This document shows positions 34,273 through 41,095 of a DNA stretch of 41,095 nucleotides, one piece after another. The DNA comes from CAYUTA01 sp964447605 (GTDB taxonomy: Bacteria > Bacillota > Clostridia > Christensenellales > CAG-138). The stretch covers positions 1 to 41,095 of the forward strand of contig CAYUTA010000019.1 in the NCBI GenBank assembly GCA_964447605.1, read 5' to 3'. Position numbers and translations under genes: made by a program. Each line of letters begins with the position of its first letter. Within the stretch, counting starts at the first letter, position 1. Under the pieces are notes generated by a model, which saw nothing but the letters and a program-made list of their open reading frames with translations, ran no database searches and was not told the DNA's origin.

Positions 34273-35364
34273 TTACGGAAGAAACGTAAACGACGCCGTG
34301 GTTCCGTCTTCACCGGAGGCAATGGTGAACGTCCCCTCCAGTTTGTCGGTTACCAGACTTGATACAATTTTCAGTCCCTTAGCCCCGGTAACATCACCGG
34401 TAAATCCGGAGCCGTTATCCTGTACGACGGCGCTGCAGCTGCTGCGGTCCGCATGCAGCGATACGTCTAAAGCGCCGGCTCCATTTGGAAAAGCATGGTT
34501 GATTGCATTGGTAATCAATTCGGTGAGCGCCAGCGCGACAGCCATCGCCCGTTCCGGGCGCGCATGGATCTCATCACAGCAAAATGTGATTTCGACCTGC
34601 ATCTGCCCGGGCACCAGCGTCCGGATTCGCTTGAGCACATCCGTCAGCAGCGCACGCAGTGAAATCATGCCGTTGGGCGAAGATACCGCGCGCACCGTCA
34701 GCACATCGTTCAACGACGCTACCGTCAGAATCAACTGCGACATTTCATACAGGCGCAGCCGCGTTTCCTCCTCGGCCGCCTGCCGCATCCGCACGTTACA
34801 AATACTGACAAGCATCTGTAAATCGTTCTTGGTCCTGTGGTAAGCCTCCCGCGCGTAGACCGTGGCCTGCTCAGGGACGGTTTCTCCGCTCCCGGTGGCA
34901 ATCACCTGACGGAACAACTCCTGTCGTTCCCGCTCGGATACATCCAGTTTGCGCTCGAGACTTGCCTCCCGGCTCACATCCCGTTCGCAGATCATCACGC
35001 CGATCACCCGGCCGGACTCGTTTTCAATCGGCGTCACATCCTGCCGGACAATCAGATTCTCCTGCGTCGTCGCCTTGGTATCGTGGATGGCGACGCGGCG
35101 CTCAAAAGCATGATAGACCGCGGGCTCGTTTTCCCGCAGAGCATCCTTGCCAAGCACACTGCCTGCGTAACGGCTTTCGAAAAACCGGGGCTTGGATTCG
35201 GCCGCCACAAAGGCCGTGCCCTCCGCGTCCAGGCAATCCAGAAATGCATCGCAGTTATTGAGGTCCGAAACATAGGGAAGCGATGCGGCAAGCCGTTCCA
35301 AAACTACAATATCCCCATCGGAAAGATCGGTTTTCTGTGCGCAGAGCGCCCGGATGGTTTCCAT
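34273..35364 (-). CDS. eutW: EutW-like sensor histidine kinase
   Basis: 363 residues from the ATG at 35364, six bases after AGGAG; a longer frame from 35415 lacks one. It has no membrane helix, so it is a soluble sensor. The N-terminal histidine-kinase sensor region (5-45, DGDIVVLERLAASLPYVSDL) is followed by a PAS-like stretch with a typical VIGVMICERDVSREASLER end. The HisKA_2 domain has the phospho-acceptor in AREAYHRTKNDLQMLVSI. The HATPase shows ELITNAINHAFPNG and VQDNGSGF. It should phosphorylate EutV when it senses ethanolamine. First gene of the operon. Confidence 0.94.
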   Translation of the reverse strand: METIRALCAQKTDLSDGDIVVLERLAASLPYVSDLNNCDAFLDCLDAEGTAFVAAESKPRFFESRYAGSVLGKDALRENEPAVYHAFERRVAIHDTKATTQENLIVRQDVTPIENESGRVIGVMICERDVSREASLERKLDVSERERQELFRQVIATGSGETVPEQATVYAREAYHRTKNDLQMLVSICNVRMRQAAEEETRLRLYEMSQLILTVASLNDVLTVRAVSSPNGMISLRALLTDVLKRIRTLVPGQMQVEITFCCDEIHARPERAMAVALALTELITNAINHAFPNGAGALDVSLHADRSSCSAVVQDNGSGFTGDVTGAKGLKIVSSLVTDKLEGTFTIASGEDGTTASFTFLP

Positions 35365-35399
35365 GTTCTTCTCCTGTTCGATCATTCCGAACCGCCGCC

Positions 35400-35444
35400 C
35401 TACCGCATCAGGCATACCCGGATTACGGCGCGTCGTTTTACCAT
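35400..35444 (-). CDS. possible 14-residue peptide in the eutW leader
   Basis: ATG nine bases after a good AAGGAG site encodes MVKRRAVIRVCLMR and stops 35 bases before the eutW start. It may couple translation to eutW or be fortuitous. No similarity is recognised. Confidence 0.25.
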   Translation of the reverse strand: MVKRRAVIRVCLMR

Positions 35445-35547
35445 CTCGATTTTCTCCTTTGCGTATTTATTATGGAGGGCCATCTCGTTCACCGGTGTTT
35501 CGCGGGAGTAAACCAATAAAATTCTTGGAATCGCGCACGGACGGCGG

Positions 35548-35584
35548 AATAAAAAAGAACCAGCACAGCGGAACGCTGTATGGC
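35548..35584 (-). terminator. intrinsic terminator in the eutW leader
   Basis: On the minus strand CCATACAGCG pairs with CGCTGTGCTGG (one bulged C, one G-U) around a TTC loop. TTCTTTTTTATT follows. It is the best intrinsic terminator in the window and lies upstream of eutW, so it must be overcome for the operon to be expressed. Confidence 0.85.
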
Positions 35585-35617
35585 CCCATTGCCCCAAAAG
35601 CACCCTGTTGTGCTTTT
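35582..35617 (-). promoter_or_regulatory. paired hairpins of the eutW leader (putative EutV site)
   Basis: Hairpin 1 (35596-35617): perfect 8-bp stem AAAAGCAC/GTGCTTTT, loop AACAGG, the same loop and GCAC/GTGC inner stem as before eutA. Hairpin 2 (35582-35593): GGC/GCC, loop AATGGG. The right arm of hairpin 2 shares bases with the left arm of the terminator, so binding of EutV to the pair would block termination. Confidence 0.78.
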
Positions 35618-35647
35618 CTGTAATTCGCTTGGATTCGATGTAAAATC

Positions 35648-35677
35648 ATTGTAACATACTTAATTTTTGCGCGTCAA
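35648..35677 (-). promoter_or_regulatory. sigma-A promoter of the eut operon
   Basis: On the minus strand TTGACG (35672-35677) and TACAAT (35648-35653), spacing 18, with a TG before the -10 box. The transcript would begin near 35641, about 25 bases before the first leader hairpin. Confidence 0.75.
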
Positions 35678-35699
35678 TAAGAACTTTTTGAAAGGTCCG

Positions 35700-36054
35700 T
35701 GTCAGGGTGGTCTGCGCAAACCGCATCAGGCACGCGCAAAGACTATTGCGTGCGTCGCCACAAGCCTTTCGCAGTATGGAAGTGCCGTTGAGCTTGCCGC
35801 TGCGGCAGGGCACGCATGCAAAGAGGCCGCAGCGCGGGGAGTCGGTCTGTCGAAACAACCGGGATGGTCAAGAGGCGCAGCTTGTGACCATCCATCCGGC
35901 TTCGGCGGCGTGCACGCCGAAACGGATGAAAACCGTAAGGTTTTCCGGTCTTTGCGGGCTTTGCCGCCCGGAAGTCCGCAGGACGAGGGTCAAAGCCTGT
36001 AACCCTCAAAAAACCACGGGAGGGTTCGGAGGGCCTCGGCCTTCCGGAGGTTCG
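35700..36054. other. intergenic stretch rich in short hairpins, no gene
   Basis: Between the eut promoter and repeat copy B. Several small inverted repeats occur, for example GAAAACC/GGTTTTC near 35928 and GCACGCGCAA/TTGCGTGC near 35730. Open frames on both strands have a composition unlike the neighbouring genes and no ribosome site. Confidence 0.5.
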
Positions 36055-36191
36055 TTCCGGCTCCGCCTGATTTGCCGGTGGAACGGAACGTCCGGTTTGG
36101 GCGGTTTCCCTGTGCTTCTTGCCGAACGCTGGCCCGCAGGACTTTCGGCAAGAAGCGGTTAACCCCGTCAAAAAACAGAATTTTTTGACGG
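36055..36191 (+). repeat. structured intergenic repeat, copy B
   Basis: A flank resembling GGGCGGTTTCCCTGTGC leads to hairpin 1, a perfect 12-bp stem CTTCTTGCCGAA (36115-36126) with TTCGGCAAGAAG (36144-36155). After GCGGTTAACC comes hairpin 2, a perfect 11-bp stem CCGTCAAAAAA (36165-36175) with TTTTTTGACGG (36181-36191), loop CAGAA. The order and flanks match copies A and C. Confidence 0.75.
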
Positions 36192-36363
36192 CCTGCATAC
36201 CCGCGCAGCGTGGGTATGCTATGCTCCGCAGGTTTGCAAGCCGCCCCGTTTCCCGCCGTCTGTGGACGGCAACCGAAAACGGCGGCACATTCTTGCAAAT
36301 TCCTGCCGGAATTATGCTATCATATTCTTAAACAGTTCGGAACAAGCCGATATCGGAAAGTAG

Positions 36364-36993
36364 ATGGAACGGATGCATTCTCATGAAAAATGGTTGCAAT
36401 GGGCAGTCGAATTGCAGGGCATCGCGCAGGCGGGTTTGACGTATGGGAACGATAGGTTTGATTTGGAGCGGTATGCGCGCGTACGCGAAATATCTGCCGA
36501 GATGATCGCGTGCAAATCCGATATTCCCATCGGGAAAGTGCAGGGCCTGTTCTGTAACGAAACGGGATATCAAACGCCAAAGCTCGATACCCGCGCCGCC
36601 GTATTCAAGGATGACAGAATATTGCTCGTAAGGGAAAACGACGGGAAATGGTCGCTTCCCGGCGGCTGGGTGGATGTGCATGTTTCAGTTAAGGAGAATA
36701 CCGTCAAAGAGGTTTGCGAGGAAGCCGGGCTCGATGTGACGGCGGATATGATTATCGCCGTGCAGGACAGGGCCAAGCATAATCAGCCGGCGTATGCATA
36801 TGGCATATGCAAGATTTTTGTGCTGTGCTCCGTAATAGGCGGCCATTTTAAGGAGAATATGGAAACTACGGAAAGCGCCTACTTTGCATTGGAGGCGTTG
36901 CCGGAGCTGGCAACCGAAAAAAACAATGTCGAGCAGATTGCAATGTGCTTTGAGGCCTACCGTGCGGACCATTGGCGCACCATCTTTGATTAG
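36364..36993 (+). CDS. Nudix hydrolase with N-terminal Nudix_N_2-like domain
   Basis: 209 residues. The start at 36364 has only a poor GGAAAG site. The first 65 residues are helical (WLQWAVELQGIAQAGLTYGN), matching the N-terminal domain of a Nudix subgroup. The Nudix fold begins at TPKLDTRAAVFKDDRILLVR, and the box reads LPGGWVDVHVSVKENTVKEV then CEEAGLDV. The first Glu of the classic box is replaced, as is usual in this subgroup. The substrate is probably a nucleoside diphosphate derivative such as an ADP-sugar, but that is not readable here. A -10-like TATCAT with TG lies about 45 bases upstream. Confidence 0.9.
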   Translation: MERMHSHEKWLQWAVELQGIAQAGLTYGNDRFDLERYARVREISAEMIACKSDIPIGKVQGLFCNETGYQTPKLDTRAAVFKDDRILLVRENDGKWSLPGGWVDVHVSVKENTVKEVCEEAGLDVTADMIIAVQDRAKHNQPAYAYGICKIFVLCSVIGGHFKENMETTESAYFALEALPELATEKNNVEQIAMCFEAYRADHWRTIFD

Positions 36994-37252
36994 CGGGCTT
37001 TTATTTGCAACCAGATAACCGCGCTTGCCGCACGTTCCCGGGCAATATATTGCCCGGGTTTGTAAATGCGCAGGCCATTCGTCCATCTCAAGCCGTCCTG
37101 CGGCGGCAGCGGCCCCCTTGTAAAAATGCGGCCGGCATCTGTCGCGCACAAAGTGCCGGAGGTTGGTTCGGCACAGACCGAGGCCCGCAATATAAGCCGC
37201 TCCGGCGTATACGCGCGTAAGCCGGCCCGGTCGCGCGGCTTTATTGAATACT

Positions 37253-38245
37253 TCAGCTGCAGATGGAGTCAATTTGATCAAGCTCCTGCTTTGAAAAGGG
37301 TGGCGCGGCTACAATGGCTGCATTCTGTACAATCTGCTCCGGATTGGATGCGCCGATAAGCACGCTGGTCACGGCGGGGTTGCGAAGCACCCAGCAGAGC
37401 GCCATCTGCGCCAGCGATTGGCCGCGGGCCGCCGCAACCTCGTTGAGCGCGTGAATCTGCTCCAGGCGCGCTTTGGTAAGCTGCGAAGGTTTGAGAAACG
37501 GCCCTCCCCTGCCCGCCCGGCTGTTTGCCGGAATGCCGTTGAGATATCTGTCCGAAAGCATGCCCTGCGCCAGGGGACTGAACGCAATCAGGCCCAATCC
37601 GCCTTCTTGCGCCGCGCGCAGCAGGCCGTCGGGCTCGATGTGGCGGTCGAAGATGGAGTAACGCACCTGATCGAGCACATACGGACAGCGCAGTTCGTCA
37701 AGTATGCGCGCCGCGCGCGCCGCCGTGGCCGCGTCATAGTTGGAAATGCCGGCATATAACGCCTTGCCGCTGTGCACAGCCTGTGCAAGCGCGCCCATGC
37801 TTTCTTCAAGCGGCGTTTCAGGGTCCATGCGGTGGTGGTAAAAGATATCCACATAGGGTAGCCGCATGCGCTTTAGGCTCTGATCCAGGCTCGCAAGCAA
37901 TGATTTGCGGCTGCCGAGATCACCGTACGGCCCGGGCCACATCCGATACCCAGCCTTGGTACTGACGATCAGTTCGTCGCGGTAGGCATTCAGCTCCTCA
38001 TGCAGGATTCTGCCAAGATGCTCCTCCGCGCTGCCCGGAACCGGTCCGTAGTTGTTGGCCGCGTCGAAGTGCGTGATGCCGAGATCGAACGCGGTCAAGC
38101 ACATCCTGCGCATGGCGTCGTAATCGTCATAGGTGCCAAAGTTATGCCAGAGACCCAGCGAGACGATCGGCAGCCGCAGTCCGCTCTTTCCACAGGGCCG
38201 ATACTGCATCCGTTCATAGCGCGTCTGCGCGGCGGTCATGCTCAT
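37253..38245 (-). CDS. aldo/keto reductase, YghZ/GPR-like
   Basis: 330 residues, cytoplasmic. The ATG at 38245 follows GGAGG by ten bases. The NADPH-dependent barrel shows the catalytic tetrad: Asp in HFDAANNYGP, the Tyr of the same segment, Lys in STKAGYRM and His in DIFYHHRMDP. The coenzyme block LIGASNPEQIVQNAAI is near the C-terminus. The protein resembles the Escherichia YghZ (L-glyceraldehyde 3-phosphate reductase) group, which detoxifies aldehydes. No neighbour points to a defined pathway; a link to acetaldehyde from the eut locus would be speculation. Confidence 0.93.
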   Translation of the reverse strand: MSMTAAQTRYERMQYRPCGKSGLRLPIVSLGLWHNFGTYDDYDAMRRMCLTAFDLGITHFDAANNYGPVPGSAEEHLGRILHEELNAYRDELIVSTKAGYRMWPGPYGDLGSRKSLLASLDQSLKRMRLPYVDIFYHHRMDPETPLEESMGALAQAVHSGKALYAGISNYDAATAARAARILDELRCPYVLDQVRYSIFDRHIEPDGLLRAAQEGGLGLIAFSPLAQGMLSDRYLNGIPANSRAGRGGPFLKPSQLTKARLEQIHALNEVAAARGQSLAQMALCWVLRNPAVTSVLIGASNPEQIVQNAAIVAAPPFSKQELDQIDSICS

Positions 38246-38402
38246 ACCCCTTCAGCCTCCATCCCGTATTGCCCTGATTATATCATGCCGCGTGCATTCG
38301 CGGTTGACATTTTCTTCAATTTCCCTAAAATAGTGGGAGAAGGAAGCGGGCCGCCAAAAAGCTCACGGGATTGTGCAGAGCAGCGCGCCGCCAGCCGGTC
38401 CA

Positions 38403-38537
38403 TTCCGGCTTTGGCGGCAAAGCCCACCGAAACGGATCGTCCTGAATGGGGCGGCTTCCCCGTGCATGTTGCCGGTCGCGCCGAATGCCGGCACAGGTAG
38501 CATGCGGTTGTCCTGCTGAAAACAGCGTTTTCGGCAG
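38403..38537 (+). repeat. structured intergenic repeat, copy C
   Basis: A flank with GGGGCGGCTTCCCCGTGCATG leads to hairpin 1 (GCCGG/CCGGC inside GCATG/CATGC), then ATGCGGTTGTCC, identical to copy A. Hairpin 2 is CTGCTGAAAA (38513-38522) with TTTTCGGCAG (38528-38537), loop CAGCG. It ends just before the ribosome site of the cyclophilin gene. Confidence 0.75.
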
Positions 38538-38560
38538 TCTTGCAAGGAAGGAGCGTTCTC

Positions 38561-39217
38561 ATGAAACAGAACCGGCGCTTTGCAGCGCTTTTGGCTTGCG
38601 CGCTGCTGATCTGCGGGCTTTTTGCCTGCGCAAAACCCAACCAACCAACTTCACAGGAGGATATTGAGGTGACACAAGCACCGATTGCAACCATTGAAAT
38701 GGAAAACGGCGGCGTAATCAGGGTTGAGCTGGACTATGCCAGCGCGCCGAACACGGTCAAAAACTTTATCTCGCTTGCCAACGGCGGCTTTTATGACGGC
38801 ACGCTCTTCCACCGCGTCATCGAGGGCTTCATGATTCAGGGCGGAGATCCGACCGGCACCGGAACGGGCGGTCCGGGCTACCGCATCAAGGGAGAGTTTG
38901 CCAACAACCATGTGAAAAACAACATTTCGCACGAGCGCGGCGTCATCAGCATGGCGCGGCAGGGCAATCCGTATAATCCCGCAAGCGCCTACAACACCGC
39001 GGGCAGCCAGTTCTTCATTATGCATGCGGACTCGGACTTTCTGGACAAGGATTACGCCGCGTTCGGCCACGTAACCGGGGGCATGGACGTTGTGGATGCG
39101 ATTGCGACTACGCAGACCGGAAACGGCGACCGCCCCGTTGCGGATCAGACCATAAAATCCGTCCGGGTGGAAACCTTTGGCGTTAGCTTTGGCGATCCGG
39201 AAAAAATCGAGGATTGA
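38561..39217 (+). CDS. cyclophilin-type peptidyl-prolyl isomerase lipoprotein
   Basis: 218 residues from the ATG at 38561, seven bases after AAGGAG. A lipoprotein signal ends in LFAC (about residue 23), so it is anchored outside the membrane. The cyclophilin domain (from about 45) shows TVKNFISLANGGFYDGTLFH then RVIEGFMIQGGDP with the catalytic Arg, and later AGSQFFIMHAD and the GHVTGGMDVVDAI block. It helps exported proteins fold by cis-trans isomerisation of prolyl bonds. It lies alone, just after repeat copy C. Confidence 0.94.
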   Translation: MKQNRRFAALLACALLICGLFACAKPNQPTSQEDIEVTQAPIATIEMENGGVIRVELDYASAPNTVKNFISLANGGFYDGTLFHRVIEGFMIQGGDPTGTGTGGPGYRIKGEFANNHVKNNISHERGVISMARQGNPYNPASAYNTAGSQFFIMHADSDFLDKDYAAFGHVTGGMDVVDAIATTQTGNGDRPVADQTIKSVRVETFGVSFGDPEKIED

Positions 39218-39691
39218 CCGAAGGCCAGTTTTAAAACGACCGGGGGGCAGTAATACATTTTCCCTTGGCTTCACTGTCCCCTTTTGCCGGACCGGGGGCT
39301 CACTCCCCTTCGGGCGTTCAATTACGACCTCGGCTTCTGTAACTTTTTATTTTCTTCATCAACACCACCGTCTCAACGGTATTACCCCTGCTCCGCAAAA
39401 GTTCCCGTTCCGTGCCTCTTTTCCTTCGGTGTACAAGAGGACTGTAATTTTTACGGGCCGCGTCCGCACGGACCATTGTTGCGCCTGCTTGCCGCAGGGT
39501 CCGCTACGCCGGAGTGGACGCGCCTCGTTCCTTGCGCGCGGCAGCCTCAAAACTCTCCGGCCTGAAGCGGCTATATTTAAGGCCGGTTCAAGGCGGAAGA
39601 GCAGGACCGGAAGCGCCAATAACGCTGAAATAGGCCAAATATGGCCTTATGTGCGGCTGTTCTTTCTCCAGAGTTTAGTTGGCAATGCATA
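39218..39691. other. intergenic stretch of 474 bases, nothing recognised
   Basis: Between two convergent genes. Open frames have poor composition and no ribosome sites. A hairpin AGGCC/GGCCT (about 39632-39647), followed by ATTTC on the minus strand, may end the ABC exporter transcript. No family repeat copy was found. Confidence 0.45.
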
Positions 39692-41095
39692 TTACTGATT
39701 ATTGGCTTCCCAGAGCTCGGCATACGCGCTGTTCGGACGGGCGAGAAGCGCTTCATGTCGGTCCCGCTCGATAAGGAGACCATCACGAAATACGAGTATC
39801 TCATCCATCAGATGGCTGCATGCCAGCCTATGAGAAACAAAGAACACCGCTTTTCTCTTGGAGAACGCATAGAATTCTTCATAGAATTTGCATTCCGATA
39901 TGGGATCAAGAGCGGCGGTCGGCTCGTCTAGGACAATGAACGAGGCATCACGGTACAGCGCTCTGGCAATCGCGACTTTTTGCGATTCGCCTCCCGAGAT
40001 ATCAATACCTTCCTCATTAAAAACGCTGTAAAGCGGGGTGTCAATTCCCAAGGGAAGCTCAGACAGGCGCTCCTGAAAGCCTGAAAGCGCAAGAACTGAC
40101 GTTACGCGTCCCCTGTCCGGCTGGGCGCTCACAGATACATTTTGGTCGAGCGTGAATGGCAACAGCTTGAAATCCTGAAACATCACTCCAAACAGATTCC
40201 GATAAGCGCCGATTTCATAAAACTTTATGTCTGTGCCATCCAACAGAATACGTCCCTCCGTCGGCTGAATAAGGCGACATAACAACTTGATCAACGTACT
40301 CTTTCCGCTCCCGTTTAGTCCTACCGCGGCGATACGGCAGTGCCCTGTAATTGAAAACGAAACATTTCTCAATGCAAAATTGTTGCATCCGGGATAGCGA
40401 TACGATACGTTATCAAAAATGATTTCATGTTCCGATACTTGGCTAACCGGATGGCTTTCACCCTGGCCGACAATATCTGAATTCAAATATTCCAGCGTAC
40501 TTTTCTGCCGTTTTGCAGCCAGCCATAACGATGCAGCGGCGGCGGCAAGCCGTGAAAAGCTCACAGAAACCCCTGAGAAAGCGGCTATATACATCATGAC
40601 CGAACCGACGGGTATCGATTCGGATGCGGCGCGGAGGAGTATGAGCATGTTTGCTCCCAATTGAATTAATCCGACCGATAGGGCGCTCACCAGCCCACCC
40701 GTCATATGCAACCGGACATATCGGGTTATCCAATTCTTTTTCTGATCGTATTTCTGATCGACATGCTCCCGAATAAGTTCATCCGCGTGATATAGCCTGA
40801 TATCTTTCACATCGGATACGTTGAGGCTCTGCCAGATAAAATGCCCAAAAAACGCGCTGGAAGCCGTATACTCGTCCAGCATTTTCAGGTTACGCTCTCC
40901 GATTAAGCGTACGCTGACAACCGCCGATGCGAAACTGAGCAGGACGGCGGCAAAAAAGAATAACGATGTCGAGGGATTCCCTGCTGTGGAAAGAAGTGGA
41001 ATTAGCAGGACGGTACCTGTCAGAACGCCGAAAATGCCGTCGGCAATATCATCTGTGCGGCCGGTCTTGCCATGCACAAAGCTGGCAAAGACCGT
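39692..41095 (-). CDS. ABC exporter (membrane-ATPase fusion), 5' end outside the window
   Basis: 468 codons are present and the frame stays open to the right edge, so about 100-130 N-terminal residues are missing. The visible part holds several membrane helices (for example GVLTGTVLLIPLLS and FFFAAVLLSFASAVVSV) and then a full ATPase: Walker A GLNGSGKSTL, Q-loop MFQDFKLL, signature ISGGESQKVAIARALY, Walker B FIVLDEPTAALD and switch SHRLA. It belongs to the type I exporter group found near bacteriocin or peptide export in Clostridia. The substrate cannot be named. Its codon use looks more AT-rich than its neighbours, which suggests recent acquisition. Confidence 0.9.
   Translation of the reverse strand, partial: TVFASFVHGKTGRTDDIADGIFGVLTGTVLLIPLLSTAGNPSTSLFFFAAVLLSFASAVVSVRLIGERNLKMLDEYTASSAFFGHFIWQSLNVSDVKDIRLYHADELIREHVDQKYDQKKNWITRYVRLHMTGGLVSALSVGLIQLGANMLILLRAASESIPVGSVMMYIAAFSGVSVSFSRLAAAAASLWLAAKRQKSTLEYLNSDIVGQGESHPVSQVSEHEIIFDNVSYRYPGCNNFALRNVSFSITGHCRIAAVGLNGSGKSTLIKLLCRLIQPTEGRILLDGTDIKFYEIGAYRNLFGVMFQDFKLLPFTLDQNVSVSAQPDRGRVTSVLALSGFQERLSELPLGIDTPLYSVFNEEGIDISGGESQKVAIARALYRDASFIVLDEPTAALDPISECKFYEEFYAFSKRKAVFFVSHRLACSHLMDEILVFRDGLLIERDRHEALLARPNSAYAELWEANNQ

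Noticed and set aside
34117..35641. An adenosylcobalamin riboswitch in the eut leaders
   Set aside because: I looked for a B12-box-like segment and the usual long folded leader and found none. The hairpins present fit ANTAR sites.
35743..36288. A 181-codon minus-strand frame over the intergenic hairpins and repeat copy B
   Set aside because: The frame arises from the structured repeat. Copies A and C do not preserve the reading frame, so it is not a gene.
36364..36993. Loss of the first Glu of the Nudix box as a sign of inactivity
   Set aside because: Nudix proteins with this N-terminal domain commonly have a different residue at that position. The rest of the box is intact.

Overview
The window looks like chromosomal DNA of a GC-rich, low-redox Bacillota, most likely a gut Clostridia member (Christensenellales-like). 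This rests on gene families and codon choice, not on a marker gene. Pointers are clear sigma-A promoters, strong GGAGG ribosome sites, BIG2-repeat secreted proteins with a Cys-Gly-His-Cys motif of gut Clostridia, and a Firmicutes-type ethanolamine locus run by an ANTAR two-component system. No rRNA, tRNA, CRISPR array or transposase was recognised.

Left part (1-13.6 kb): a promoter drives a gene leaving the left edge. Then come a 1781-residue secreted subtilisin-like protease with BIG2 repeats and, just upstream, a small lipoprotein that resembles the protease's own pro-region. A divergent pair follows: an XRE repressor and a short HTH-less relative of its tail, with the two -35 boxes inside a perfect inverted repeat. 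Next are a cupin, an LCP-family protein, an unusual fusion of a pantothenate-type ECF S component with a type II pantothenate kinase, homoserine dehydrogenase and an M18 aminopeptidase.

Middle (13.8-21.5 kb): a promoter and hairpin of the same design as the eut leaders lie before a complete dipeptide/oligopeptide ABC operon (binding protein, two permeases, two ATPases) that ends in an L-asparaginase.

Ethanolamine region (22.0-35.7 kb): an EutV-like response regulator with two ANTAR motifs converges on a 12.6-kb minus-strand operon, eutW-A-B-C-L-E-M-T-pduL-N-pduS-pduT-S-P. It encodes a bacterial microcompartment: five shell proteins, ethanolamine ammonia-lyase and its reactivase, a cobalamin adenosyltransferase, a PduS-type flavo/Fe-S cobalamin reductase, acylating acetaldehyde dehydrogenase and PduL phosphotransacylase. 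Ethanolamine would become acetaldehyde, acetyl-CoA and acetyl phosphate. No alcohol dehydrogenase, EutH, EutQ or EutJ is present. Two leaders (before eutW and before eutA) carry paired short hairpins followed by a terminator that shares bases with the second hairpin, as expected for EutV antitermination. A third hairpin of the same type lies 20 kb away.

Right part (35.7-41.1 kb): a Nudix hydrolase, an aldo/keto reductase, a lipoprotein cyclophilin and a 5'-truncated ABC exporter. Three copies of a two-hairpin intergenic repeat are scattered across the window.
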